DNA from: Phoebastria nigripes
Taxonomy: Eukaryota > Chordata > Aves > Procellariiformes > Diomedeidae
DNA: 64,000 nucleotides
Direction: 5' to 3'
Assembly (NCBI GenBank): GCA_035582835.1
Contig: JAYKAV010003099.1
Span: forward strand, 2,070,363 to 2,134,362
Shown in pieces: positions 14,129 through 26,972 of the stretch; the first letter of the stretch is position 1, and every line of letters starts with the position of its first letter. Position numbers and translations under genes: made by a program. The notes beneath the pieces are model-generated. The model made no database searches and was not told the origin of the DNA. It worked only from the letters and a program-made list of their open reading frames with translations.

Positions 14129-14602
14129 ATTCTTCTTGCCAAGAGTCTTTTTATGTCTCTGGGTCAAGTCATTTGTCTTGTTCATGTGCAGTGTCAGTCT
14201 GCACGTGTGTCTGGGTTGGAGCTGCTCTGCCCAGGGGCATAGCAATGTTAGTCAGGGGAAGAATAACAGTAAGAGTCTATAGTTAATGTTGATATGCCTA
14301 GGCTGTTTAGTTACAGACCATACAGTCCACCTCAGAGCAAGTAGCCCTCAGCAGCAGGCGAGGATGTCAAGGGGATGACCGGAACTGTCTGGGAGAGGCT
14401 GCTGGAGTGGTAATTGAACAGATTGAATCTCAAAGGTATTAAGGCTTGTATGCGTAGGGCTTAATGTTATTTTGGTTTTGTTTTTTTTTAATGGCAGGCT
14501 GTTGTTGGAATCCAGATGGCATTCCTAAATGGAAACAAGACCTCTGGATTTGTTAAGCTATTGATCAGCATCCGGGTGACTTGTTTGATATTGTTTTTGC
14601 AG

Positions 14603-15128
14603 ATGCAGAGGGATGAGCTGTGTGCCAAAGGGCGACAGAGGAGAGGTGAGCCGAGCGCCGTAAGAAGGTGGGTTGGCACGTGGTGTCAGAGGGAAGATGC
14701 GACCGGTGGCTATATGACTAGCTTATAGGTTTTGGGTTTGTTTGTTGGTTTGTTTTTTTTTTTTATTTTGAAGATGCGAAGCAATGAACGAAGCAGGACA
14801 TCAGCACCGAAGGTGACTCGGGCAAGGTCAGCAATGACCAGTGGGCTGAAATAGCAGTTATTTTTCAGGTGTTGTATTGTTGGTGAAGTTATAAGCATCC
14901 CTTGTTGTTTGTGTTTTACAGGTGGTNCGCAAGCCTCAACATTGCAGCCCAAAATGACGGAGGCCGGACAGGCGAGCGGCCAAGGTAAAGGAGTGGGAGA
15001 TAGGAATCACTGCAGGCAGGCTGTGGTTTTGGGCAGTATCTCAGCATGTGCCTTTTGCTTTGGCTTTTGCAGGTGCCGTACGCAGCCTCGGAGGGGTGAA
15101 GCTGCATGCCAATGAGTGGTCCAAGAAG
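14603..15128 (+). other. Series of exon-like blocks, possible unrecognised spliced transcript
   Basis: Four short blocks are each bounded by a pyrimidine-rich AG and a GT: 14603-14645 (TTTTTGCAG, GTGAGC), 14774-14812 (TTTGAAG, GTGACT), 14922-14984 (TTTTACAG, GTAAAG) and 15073-15128 (CTTTTGCAG, GTGAGG). Joining the last two from the ATG at 14954 gives 29 open codons with a consistent phase, beginning MTEAGQASGQ. The protein is not recognised. The intron between them would be only 88 bp. Confidence 0.3.
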
Positions 15129-15262
15129 GTGAGGCTGTTGTGGGCCAGGTCGGCATCTAAGAGCAAAGTATTATACGGCATCTCCATTTACCTTTGGTTT
15201 TGCTGGTGCTGTGCGAGCCGCCTTTGGAATTGGATGGGCATTTGAGGTGAGCTGGGGTAGCA

Positions 15263-15538
15263 GTGAGGAGGAGCATGGGGCTGGTGACTTCTCACAAGCG
15301 CAACAGTAATTTTGTTTCTTGGTATTTTAAGTGCCACAAGCTATAACAGCCGCAGTGAGTAGGAGCACGGGGCTGGTGACTTCTCACAAGCGCAACAGTA
15401 ATTTTGTTTCTTGGTATTTTAAGTGCCACAAGCTATAACAGCCGCAGTGNNNNGGAGCACGGGGCTGGTGACTTCTCACAAGCGCAACAGTAATTTTGTT
15501 TCTTGGTATTTTAAGTGCCACAAGCTATAACAGCCGCA
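15263..15538. repeat. Three tandem 92-bp copies
   Basis: Copies start at 15263, 15355 and 15447. They are nearly identical; the visible differences are at the start (GTGAGGAGGAGCATG, GTGAGTAGGAGCACG, GTGNNNNGGAGCACG). Each copy holds TTGTTTCTTGGTATTTTAAG then TGCCACAAGCTATAACAGCCGCA; copies 1 and 2 are followed by GTGAGTAGG or GTGNNNN, resembling a small exon with acceptor and donor. The NNNN in copy 3 marks an assembly join. Confidence 0.9.
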
Positions 15539-15733
15539 GCGTCCTACTTTGGACATACATCTATGAGTGGAAATGTCGGCGCCAGCGTCGCAGGAGAAAC
15601 CTGCCCTGCAGCAGGCACATGCAAAGCAGAGCCCGTCGCAGATGGGAGATGCAGCTTGGGCTCTTCGCTGTCACAGCCAAAGGGGGTCGGGGACCACCGG
15701 GACCCGGCAGTCTGGACAGCAGTAAATAAATTA
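15539..15733 (+). other. Possible last exon of the unrecognised transcript
   Basis: After the third tandem copy the GC-rich sequence continues without a donor and reaches AATAAA at about 15724. Two overlapping open frames pass through it, neither recognised. Confidence 0.2.
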
Positions 15734-18712
15734 ACAGGTAAAACCTATATAAGTGGAAAGAGATGTTTATCCCCTGTGGCATCCCACACAACCTCTGTCA
15801 CATCCTCCTGCTTGATTAATATAGACCTGGGAGGTGATTCACCTCCACGTGCTCTGGAAGCCTGGCTCTGAAAAACAAGGGGAGCAGCGAAAGTCCCGTC
15901 ACAGCCAGGAACCGTGGGGCTGGGGATGCCTGGGTGCCTCTCTGCACCCCCCCATCATCCCCAAACGAGCCTGCTAAAAATGCAACTCTGCATCCTGCGT
16001 ACAGGAACGAAGCCCACGGATCTGATCCTCACCTGGTGCAATGGGACACGGCACCGCTGGCGTCAATAGAGCGTCAGTGCTCTGCACCAGCTGGGGAGAA
16101 GTCTAAGTCTGGCTTTATTGAGTGCAGTTGAGAAAGCATCTTTATGCGATCCTCTCTATAAATCATCTATACAGTGCCTATAAATCTCATCAGTCAAAGG
16201 AAGCGATATTCAATGATTTATTTTTACAGCTGCCTGAAAAATTTTCCTCGAAGCATCTCTTTTAGGAGAAAATGGCTTTTTAACAATATGGACATCTGGC
16301 AAAGTTTCTCATTTTGAAAAGTTTCTCATCTAGAAAAGAGCCATTTCTGAAGATTTCTGGAATTATGAATGATGAAAGGAAAACTGAATATTTTGTCTTA
16401 GGTTTTCTCCCTCTTCCCCACAAGAAAAGGGATAAATGTATTTCAACCCCATTTCATTTTTCATTATTAGTTATGTTTAGGCTTCTCCCACATCGGGGAC
16501 GCATTACAGGGCATCCATAGCATTACGTGATACAGAAAAATCTCTGACCCAAGAAGTGTACAGTCAGGCTTGAAATATAATGGATGGATTGTGAGAAAAG
16601 AAAACAGGTAGAAAAAGCTGCAGACTTGGAGAGGGAGACAGGCTGGGACCCAACCATGCATTTAGTCCCTTTATCCACCTCAAACTCCTTGTGCCCTTGA
16701 CCGAGTCATTTAAACCATCCTCTCCCCAGCTGCTGTGAGAAGGGGTAAGGCTGTTACTCACATCTGCTGCAGACTCATTCTTGCTCCCGTAGCTTCTGTC
16801 TTTGTTCCCTTGTCCACACATTGGCCCCTGTTTTCAGCCAAAGTCTTTCAGGGCTGCTGCAATAAACGATAATAGTAACTATATCATGAGATTCCCATTT
16901 CCCCCACCTTCATTTTATTTTTCAGGCGTGTTTACTGAACTCATATTTCCTCCAGATAAATTACACTATCTTGGCTGCAAGCAAATGGGCAGTTGATTAT
17001 CTGCAGTTGGCCTCTGCAAGAGGACTGTGGCTGTTCTTGTACCGATGGGTTTGAGCTCTGGGTTTTTTTTATCTCTGAATGATATTTCTAAGCCCTTTCC
17101 CAGGTGAGGAGAGATTGTGCATTTGTTATTGATAGAATTTCCATTTAAATTGAGGATGTTGCTCCGTGCAACACCTGTACCAGTTAAACGAAACTCAAGC
17201 AAAAGGCAGCAAATTATATGAAGAAAAAAAAAAAATGATGGGAAGGGGAGGGGGGAAAGGGAGAAATCACAAAACTTAATATGAAATCCAGCTGGATATA
17301 TGCCTGCAATAAAACATCTAGATCTTAATAAGGCTGTGGGTAAAGCTTGGATTACATGCCCAGCTTTATATGCTATCTGCTATTCAGCAGCTGCTTCTCT
17401 TGAAAGCTCCTTTCTCTGCTTGTCAATCCGATTAGCTCTCTAGAAAATTAGAAACAAAACAACATGAAATCTTTTGCTTTTAAAAAAGAAATAGAAACAC
17501 AGCCATGAGAAGGGGGTTGGATCAGCCCCAGAAAAGCCTTTTCAAGTGGATAATGACTCCATGGGACAGACATTTCAGGTGGATTTCCTTTTAGTCACGA
17601 ATTGTTATTTGTACTGGAAATTAAAGGGAGGGATCCACTGAACAACAGGAAAACGCATCCTGATGGGGTCTGCGAGTCCTTTCCAGCCCTTCCAATGGGG
17701 AGCAGAAAGAAGGCTCCAGAGCAGCAAGAGGAGGATGAGTCTCCTCTCCTCCATGGCCACACACATGGCTCTGGAGCACTGCCTGGGCTGGGCAGCCTCT
17801 TGCGAGCAGATGAAGGGGGTCCCGACTCCCCCCACTTGGCTGGAGCCAGCCAGGCTCTCCTCCTGACTTAAAAAGCACCCACACAAACCAGACCCTGCAG
17901 CTCTGCCCTGGCAATGCGCAGGGTCCCATCGGGTCACATACTGCCGCCCCCAGAATGGGTTTGGGCTAATCCAGAGCTCGGGTCCAGGACACTGAGCCCA
18001 CTTACTTCAGCGAAGCGAAGTCAGGCAGGCGTAACCGGTGACGTGAAGGTGCTCCTGCCTCTGTTGCCTGGCAGCCCTAGATAACAGGCAGTGGTTATAC
18101 AGAGCACAGAGGGTGTAAGGGGCAGCTCGGTCTGCCATGGGTGGTTTCTAGCCAGGAGGACCCACTGCTACCCGGTGGGATGGTTCATCTCCCCCCGCCC
18201 TCAGCTGNTTTCTATTTCTTGTCAGAAGAGGAAAAAAAAACCAACCTTGCAGTGAACCAGCCTTGCTGATCGCATCTTCTCAGCTCTGGGCAGCTGGGGT
18301 AGGATCCGGCGGACATGTGTACGGCAGCCCAAGTCCCATCATCCTGCCAAGTAGAAAATACCCAGGCAAACCACCTTAATCCCTGCAAAAAGTGGAAACC
18401 AGCCTGCATCTGCTCCAGAAGTGCACTCGGGCATGGACTCAGCTGGCCAGGCTGTCCCGGCTCTGGGTGCTGGGGACAAAGGAGNGACACCAGGACCATA
18501 GGCTGCTTTCTAGGACTAATGTGCTGAGCCATGTCTCTGTGCCGGGCTGGTTTGTTCCTCCCAGGCAGCACAGGATCCATGAGATAGGCCCTTTTTTTGC
18601 CATTTGCAGGGTGACCTCTAAGTCTAAATCACAGGTGTGAAGTAATCAGCTCCATATTGTACGTTGGCGGTTGCTATGGGGGAAGAAATGATTAATTTAT
18701 CACCCATTCCAA

Positions 18713-18779
18713 GATCTGAAGAAAGAAAGATGGAAAGGGAAAGAGAGAAGGAAAAGAAAGAAGAAAAGGAAAAAAAAAA
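18713..18779. repeat. AG-rich purine tract
   Basis: Almost pure A/G over about 67 bases on the plus strand, built of GAAA and GGAAA units. Such tracts can be unstable or form triplexes. Confidence 0.7.
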
Positions 18780-20499
18780 CCCTCAGAATAATTCTGCCCG
18801 AGCTGCACAGGAGCATTATTTACGGTCCAAAACTTCCACAACCTTCTGAATGCAAAGCAGAATCACAGCATCAATAACATTGTGCCCTGATCAGAGGGAA
18901 AAGACATCTGAGAAGGAAGACGAGGGAAATAATGGTATATTTTCAGCTAGCTGGGAAGATTGCAAAGGGATTTTAATTCCAAAGATGCTGAACAAATTGC
19001 AGATGAGATTCTATGAGAATAAATAGTGTCTGGTCATAGATCAGCACAACTTGATTTTCTCCCCTTTAAGTACAACAGTATCAATCTTTAGAGGGGAGGG
19101 AGTGAAAAAATCAAGGTGGCANATGAACTATTCCTCATACCTTTCTCCTCAGGCAGGAGAAAAAGAAAACCTTCCAGTCTGCAGCATGCGACCAGGAGAG
19201 GAGATGGGGGATGCCCCATGGCCACGCTGGTGGAGCAACTGCAGCCTTTTCCCAGCAGCATGCAAGCACTGGCTGGAATGGGCGATGCTGCAGGAGCTGG
19301 CATGTGCGGGGGGGTTCCCCGTTACTTTATCTACAGTATTTAACACAAATATTTTGGGCCTGGAGCATCGCTGACCTTATTAATGATATTTAATAGCAAA
19401 TAGCTGGCTTTCAACCAAGGGTCTCAAAGCCTTTTGGAAATGTGTTTAATTAAATAATACAACACTCAGCAATAGAAATGTCTGTGGTTTGCCAGACATG
19501 AAATGGGGAAATTACAGGAAAAAGATAGGGAACAAATTACAGAGAAGNGTTCGACATCCCCCTCAGACCTACTAAAAATACACGTGTAGTGCTTTGTGTT
19601 TTCCAGGCCCTGGGAAAACACTAATTAATCCCTGGGGAGTTTGCATGTGGTGAGTGGAAAGAAATGTTGGGGAGGATTTCTGGTCTCTTTTTTGACCTAT
19701 TTCAGGATCTATATTTGAGTCCCACTTTTCTTTTCCAGGCAGACCAGTCTCCACTTGCAGCAATTGAAGATGGAGGGGGCAGGAGGCAGCAGCATCAGTG
19801 CTCCAAGGGGCTGCTCAGGTCCATGGGTGCCGTACATCACACGCAGGGGTTTCTGCCAGGCCTCCTTCGCAGGCAGGTGACAGGGAACATCAGCAGAGGC
19901 ATTTCGGGGTGAGGTGACCCCTGCCGTCGAGGTGGGCTGCCTGGTGAAATCCCTCCCGGCATACGGAGCCGAGCGGGCTCTCTTGCATGGAATAAATGCA
20001 ACAGCAGAATTGCTGATAGGAAAGCGTTTAACTCGGAGTATAAAACCCGTAAGGATGAGAGATGAGAGAGGCTATTTGGGACTGAACGGCTTTTCCAAAG
20101 ACATATTTCAGCACCGATCCTTTCTTCCCTGAGTGCTGAGGCTATGGGATGAATTGTGCATTTTCGTTGCTCCTCAGACATCAGTGGACATCGGCTGCGA
20201 GGCTCCCCGGGCACCGCAGCGCCCGGAGCTGGGGATGCGGGAACAATGGACGGGTCCCGCTGCGTCAGTCCACGGTCAAAGACAGTGGTTCCTACAAAAA
20301 ATATTTATATTCTTCAGCAATAATAGATGGATTAGCAGCTATATTGTGCAGTGAAGGCACTTGTGGTCTGGACCACAGCAGGTGACAGGCATGCTGCTTT
20401 GCTGGGCAGAGAGGCTTTGGCAGAAGAAGCACTGAAATGCAAAGCAGGAAAGAAAGCGGGGGTGGGGAGGGGGGAAGAAGGTATTTATATACAATAAAT

Positions 20500-20760
20500 A
20501 TTTAATATTGCTTAGTGTTTCCTCCTGAAGAAACTTATAGCAGGGATTAATTTTTACACATTCTGCCTGCTCCGCTAACGCCCTTCAGCAAGGTTAATCT
20601 TTGCCCGATGCAAGTTTGAAAATTAAATCCACGGTGGTGTACAAACTTCCTGTGTAGTTTGATTCAATTTCTTTCATTCGCCACCAAAATGACATATGCG
20701 TTTCGAATACACAAACGCTGCCTCTTAGAGCAGATAATTCATGAATAGACGCTCCCCTCC
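20500..20760. promoter_or_regulatory. Candidate conserved noncoding element
   Basis: AT-rich, low in simple repeats, with several TAAT/ATTA cores, TTCATGAAT-like and CAAATT-like motifs. The texture resembles vertebrate developmental enhancers, but no alignment was possible. Confidence 0.2.
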
Positions 20761-23700
20761 TTCCTTCTACCCCTCTCTCCCTGTTGTGTACCTTAATTAA
20801 TGTTTCAAGTCTGGCAGCTTTTTGATTTCTGTTTCAACAGGGTCTCTGATCAGCCTGCTTGAAAGGAAAACCTTAAAGAGGGACAATTTTTTTTCTGGTG
20901 GCTGCTCCTGCTTTCTCCTGAAATTCAACGTCGTGCCGGCAGCAGCGAGGAGCAGTTCCGTGCTGGAGTCCGACCTGCAGCAGAGATGCTTCAGCTCTCG
21001 GGGAGATGGGGGGCTGAAGTGAGGCACTTTTCCAACCCAGGCTTTCTTCTGGGAGCCCCCAGCAGACATTTGGATGTTTGAATTATCACTGCAATCCCAA
21101 AGAGACCAAACTCTTCACCACACTTGTGTACGTGGACAAGAGACCACCCATGGTGGAGGGACCCCACTAGCAGGTCATGGTCCCTGTTCAGCCACCCAGG
21201 TGAAGTTTCTGCACTTAAAAAGGCACAGTCTGTGCATCTTTTCTCTCTGGGTCCCCAGGCAATGGCACAACCGCAGCAGTCCCCATCCCTGGGGCTGCAG
21301 GGCAGCNCTGCAGCCCAGCATCCGCCTTTTGCAGGGCTGGGGTCATGGCTTGGCCACACTAGGGGATGTCCCCAAGGTCAGGCTGGCAGTCAGCACCAAC
21401 ACGATGCTCACCCGACATGGTTACTCTCTTGAGCACCCCGGGGCATTTAGGGAAGGGTCCCCAGGTGCAGCCCATGGCTCTGCCCTGCCTGAGCCAAGGA
21501 AATGGAGAAAAAGGAAAATTTGCTGAGCTAAGGAGTAGCTGAAAAAAAGCCAAGCACAGTGCAGAAAATTTTCTGCAAAGAAGAACATCTCGTTGTCAAA
21601 TTAACATATTAATAATTAGGCAGAATGAGAACGTTAAGTCCCAACGCAGGGCCCGAAGATGGCACGTTTGCTCTCTGCGTTCAGCTGTGTCGAGCAGCAA
21701 TTCCAGGGGTGCCTCTGAGCGTGACAGCCTGCGCCTTACAAGATGTAATTTTAGCGCTTCAGAGCTCTCTCAGTTATGCATCTCTTAAAAAACAAGTGTG
21801 TTGGCTTCTCTCTGAAGGAGAAAAACAGCTTCTTCTTTAGGGTTTTCATGTGTTTGATTTCTTTGGGGTGTTTATTTTTGCCCTGGGCTATTTGAGAAAA
21901 CCCATTAAATACAAGCATAAATTGCTAAGTTTTGTTTGCTATGAAGGTAGAAACACGCAGGGCCTGTCTGAACTATTGAGTTTGTGCCTCTGGAGAAAAT
22001 CACTTTGCTGCCATGGTGCCCCAGGATGGAAAAAATCTGCAGCCAGAGAAGTTACAAGGAATAAATGAAATGGCAATAGGTGCCATAAATAAAACTACAG
22101 CACATTAACACTCCCCCTGCTTTGGAGATCAAAAGCAAAACCAGNTTTCGGTGCTGCAACTTGGGGAAACCCCAGCGAGAGCCCCAGACCCAGCAGGTTG
22201 ATTATGTGCCCAAAGATGCTGGTACCNAAGCTCTCCTCAATGCGAGAGGGGACCACCATTCCCCCCAGCTGGAAGCACCGAGGGAGGGATGAGTTAAGAG
22301 TAAATTATTTCCAAGGCTGTAACGATCCAAAAGATTGCTCCATGGTGCTTTTGCAGGATAATCCTGGTGGACCAGAGCTCGGCACTGGTGATTTTGCAGT
22401 GACAATCCCCAGTTGGTTGCTAACCGCAGCACAGCATCCTGCTCCTCTGAAGCAGAGATGGAGGCCAGCCCCGGGGGAAGCACTACAGACCTATTGCGCA
22501 TCCTGGTACTTGGCTGTAAGCGCTGAATGCCAGGGCTGGTATTCAAGTTTTGTGTTTTCCTGTCATTGCTCAAGTCATGAAGCTGTACTTTTGTACTCTC
22601 TAGTGTCAGCAGTGCCTCCTGGTTGAAATCAGAGCTTGGATTAAGCCAGGTGCCTTGAAAAGCATTAAAAGTCTGCGGTTTTGTGCCATTGCGTAATGGC
22701 AGGAAAGCAGCACCGGTTAAACAGCGACTGACAGATGTGGAGAACATCAGCCCAAGTTGGCTTCAGAGGTTGCTCTTGCCTGAAAGTAAGAAAAATGCAC
22801 GGAAAGAAAACAGAAAAGAAGGGAAAACCAGAAGTCGTCCCTGCTGCAGTGACATGATGATTTATAGGTAATGATGACAAACCATTGCTTCCCACCTGCT
22901 GCTGTCGCACTATGCAGCGCGGCAGAGCAGAGGGGAGAGCGGAGCAAAAAGGGAGAGCAGAAGAGNTGGCTGTGTCAGACAAGCTCAGATTCAGCCCTCA
23001 GCAGCACCAGGCGGCTGCAGGGCCGGATCCTGCCCCACCACCCGCTGCAGCGCTGGGCTGCCCCGGCTGGGTGAAACAACTTTTCTCTGGAAAGAAGGGG
23101 TCGGGTCGCACAGCGCTGGCAGGAGCTGAGATTGTTGAGTATTACAGAGACTGAGCACAGCTGACAGCCCTTGCGCCGGTAATTCCCATTATTGCTGCAA
23201 GCTGAGACATCGCTGGGTGTTTCCAGCCACGCTGTGGGTGAAGGTCCCAGGCATCGCTGCTGCCGCAGGCTGCAGCCTTCACCCGAACCCCGGCGGAGGA
23301 TGGGACGCGATGCTCTTGGCAGAGGGACACAAGGCTTGCAGCGCCAAGTGACACAAGAATCAGCCTGATGCGACTCGCTGCTGCGGCAGCGGTCTGACCT
23401 GCTCAGATCACCCACGTTAAAAAAAAAAAAAAATTAAAAAAATCTGGAAATTGTCTGTCTGGTGGAGTGCCCAGCTGGCAGGAAAGCCAGAGCAGTGAAT
23501 TTGCAGTGGCACAGTTCCTGCGTAAGGTGTTAAGAGAGAGGGCATATGTTTGACTTGCACTGTGTTAGCTTTTGCTGGAGACTGCAGCTTAATTTACAGG
23601 TGGTGGTGGTGAGCTGCCAGGAGGCATCTCCAGCTCACTTGCTCTTTCTCATAGAAAGTCATGGAGAGGTTGTTTTTTTTCCCAGAGCTGTGGGTCAGAT

Positions 23701-26700
23701 CAGTTCTANCCTTTTGATTGAGACATTAATAAAAAGAACCAAGTCAAACCAGGCCCGGCTGGGGAGAAGATGCTGGACAAAAAACAGCTGAACAATGAAA
23801 ATAGCTCTAGCTTGCCTCGTATGCAGCGAAAGCCTCACTCTACCCAACGCTTTACATATTCTCTTCATGCTAAGGCACATTCCTCTCCCCTTCTCATTAG
23901 AGCCTCCCACTTTGTCTTGCTGTTTCTCTCCAGGAGAGCTTTAGTCGCACTAAGGAAGCCCAATACTTTGTATAAAACACCCATTCACAGTTTTTCTTCT
24001 AGGTTGTTTGCCCAAACTCACCTAGACCATAGGGAGTAAGTGCCCAGGATCCGGTCTCTAAATTTAATCATAGCCAACACCTCTTTTTTAGCCATTTTTA
24101 TTTTTACCAGTCTCATGTAAACACGGTATTTAAGGAGCCGGGAGGAGCATCACTTTGAGAGATAATAATAGAGCAGGGTGCATCCCAACCAAAGCTGTCG
24201 TGTCTTGCAGAGAGCAAACGGTGTGATCGCGGTGCGTCCCCACACGGTGCGGGTTGGGCTGGGAGCGGTACACGGCAGAGCGGTGCCTCCCCCGGCGGGC
24301 TGCACCCCCCGGCCCGGGCTGCTGACCCCGGCCCCCTTCCNCACCAGCTCCCAGGAGGAGCGGGAACGTGCCGGTCACCGGTGGTGCAGCCCCAGGGTTA
24401 AAGCACGACTAGAAGGAGCTGCATTTTGGAAAAGCCGCTTTGCACCACGCCGGGCAGGCAGCAGGGCTGGCAGATGGCAAACCCGTGGCTCCGTCCCAGC
24501 CTGCCCCCGCACACCGGCTGCTCCCGCGCAGCCCCGGCCGGGAGGCATCTGCACCAGCGCTTCATCCCCTGTGAGCGATGGGTGCGTGAGCCTGCCTTCC
24601 ATATAGCCTCCTGTCCTAAGGGTAACCTCTCTGTGGAGTCTCAGGTGGCTAATACACGGCTGAGCTTACGCTGAAGGCTCTTTTCTCTGCCCCACTGCCT
24701 ACTCTTACAAACCACNTAGGAATGTGCTGTTTTAGGGACAGCCACGGCTCCACCAGCTGAAGCGAGCCAAGGGGCTCCGAGAAACAAGACAGGGAGCCAA
24801 CAGCCACACAGCTAGCACAAGGACCTGGGCCCCTTCCTCCAGAACAGGACTAAATAATAAACCAAGAAGGAAAAAAATCCCATTTTACCAGCAGAAAGCA
24901 AGTCACACAGCAATTCATGTTTTACCTTAGGAAACGGCCAGGAAGCAAATGTACACGTCCTCATGCCTGGGTCAGCTCAGGTAACTGGATGGGAAAAACT
25001 CATCAGGCTTCACCTTCTTTCTTAATACACAGAAGTGCTTAAATCCCAACCTAGTTAAGCCCCTGCCTGTTAGAAAAAAAACCCCACAGGCAGAGCAAAG
25101 CAGACACTGGTGGCCTTACAGCTTCCCCTTCCCCGGCTGGCTCAGCTGCTTTTGAAGGCTGTTGGAAACGCAATTGGGCTCAGCTGCACTTGGTCAACTC
25201 TCACTCCCCGAGCTGTGCCGGGGGTAGGTGCTGCTCTGCTCCCCCCAGGGCTGGTGCGGGTGCTGAGCTCGCTCCTCCTGCTCCCCTCGCTGCATCCCGA
25301 GGTTTGAGCTGCTGACCCTGCCCTTGTCCACCATCCCCGAGGCAGGGGAGGCGGCCGCTGCGCTGGGGTGGTGTGCCCCCGGGGCNCGCGTGAGTTTGGG
25401 TTGAGCACGTCCCATCCTCGCCCCATCCTCAGAGCAAAACCGAGATGTCTTGGGTGCTCACGCTCTGTTTCGATAGTCTGCTGCTTTGCTGTTTTCTGTT
25501 GTGGATCTTCCAAAAATTACCTTCCGTATTTCACCTGGCAGACAGAGTTACTGCGTTGTAGCTCTAGCACAAAATAATAGACTTCCTGTTACACGAAAAG
25601 AAGTGAAAAATATGCCATGGCTTCTTTGTCTGGCAGCTCCCAAAACAGTCAAATCCTCGCTCAGATCTCTGCTTTTTCCTAATGGCAGATCAAAGCCCCT
25701 CCCGGCAGTGGGACCCCGAGGCATTTGCTNGAAGCGTTTGCTGCAACCAGCAACGATCCGGTGCAAATCACAACTGGCAAGTCAGCACGGACAAGGTTAG
25801 CGTCACCTTGAAGCATCAACAGGATCTAAGTTAAATCTTTCTAGCCATGAATAAGTAATTCAAGCTATTTTCCCCCTANTTTCTTCCCCCAGCTGTGGTA
25901 CCTCTGCACTTCTGGGGTCCGTTTGGATGAAGATTTGGCCATAATACCCCAAGATTTCCCAAAACTACTCCTACAAGCTAATCATGTACTTAGACTAAAG
26001 GACTTTGGCTCCTTATCTGAACGTTTCTCTTAACCTGAGATCTACCACTAATTGCAGCCAAAGAACGAATGGGAGAGGCTGGTGGGACACACAACTTGGT
26101 GTGGCCGTTGCAAAGCTTTGTGGGTTTTTGAGGTGGGTTTGTGCGCACGCGNGTGTGTTTGCGTTGTACGTACCTGCTGTGATGCAAATAAGGACACGTT
26201 TTCAAGGTGCAGGCATCTTCCTGAACCTGCAAACCAGCAGCGCCAACCCAAAAATCTTTGCAAGAAGCCCCTAAGAACCAGAGCGATGCAAATCCAGCAG
26301 CAGTGGCTGATGTTGGCAGGCAGACGNGTGCAATTTCTTACAGCGGTTTCCAGAGAAGCCGTCATCTTCTTGCAAGTCCCTGGAGCAAAACCCGCAGGAG
26401 GTAAGGAGAGGATGAGCAAAGTGCCCCCCACATCACTTCCCCCAGCACGTCCACGCAGCAGTGCCCTGGGGCCGAGACAGGAGTTTGGGGTTGAGGAGCT
26501 CACCAAGAAGCTGGAGCAATGTTTTTTTTCCTGAATTTGTCTCGGGGTGAGAAGATCAGCTAAAGCAAAGGCTGCGGTGCCAAGCAAAGACTCCTCNGGT
26601 GCCATTGCCGCTGGGGTGGAGAAGGTGGAGAGCTGGTGGCCACCTGATCTTCTCATCCAAGTCCCAGCAACTGAAATCCCCGGGGTTGGATTTTTGCACT

Positions 26701-26935
26701 GTGGGGTCGATCCCAGTTTCTCACTGAGAAAAAAAAGATTCCAGGCCTGGAAGTTCTCTCTCTGATGGGTTTGGTTTATTATTTTACAGTATAGATTACC
26801 TTTAAGCACTTTCACCGCTCCTCTGATGAACTCTTCAGGCTCCACTGAGCAGAGGGGTCGTGGGGAAATCACGCTGCAATCGACTTCAAGAAGACATTCA
26901 CATCACGTTGGTTTAGGTGGAAACAGTAAACTTGA

Positions 26936-26972
26936 TTTATTGAAAAAAATCTATTACATTTATTCCTTTATT
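26936..26972 (-). terminator. Cluster of three poly(A) signals of COL5A1
   Basis: Plus-strand TTTATT at 26936-26941, 26959-26964 and 26967-26972 reads AATAAA on the gene strand. The cluster is the last such group before the sequence turns to unrelated, more GC-mixed DNA. Cleavage is expected some 10-30 bases further left. Confidence 0.7.

Larger units (their letters stand above)
15764..26914. other. Intergenic DNA between the 15-kb repeat block and the COL5A1 3' end
   Basis: No gene recognised. It contains an AG-rich tract at 18713-18779, an AT-rich block at about 20480-20800 and a GC-rich patch at about 24225-24560. I saw no ficolin-type fibrinogen domain exon, although ficolin and OLFM1 genes lie downstream of COL5A1 in other vertebrates. 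Confidence 0.6.

Noticed and set aside
15661..15715. GGxGGACCACCGGGACC text resembling a collagen exon on the plus strand
   Set aside because: Only two or three Gly-X-Y triplets, then the frame breaks; no matching splice sites.
22202..22747. 181-codon minus-strand frame
   Set aside because: Low-information sequence with unknown residues and no splice or start context.
26048..26872. Long minus-strand open frame of 274 codons near the 3' end of the gene
   Set aside because: It contains several N-derived unknown residues, has no family resemblance or splice context, and lies just past the poly(A) cluster. Open by chance in GC-mixed DNA.
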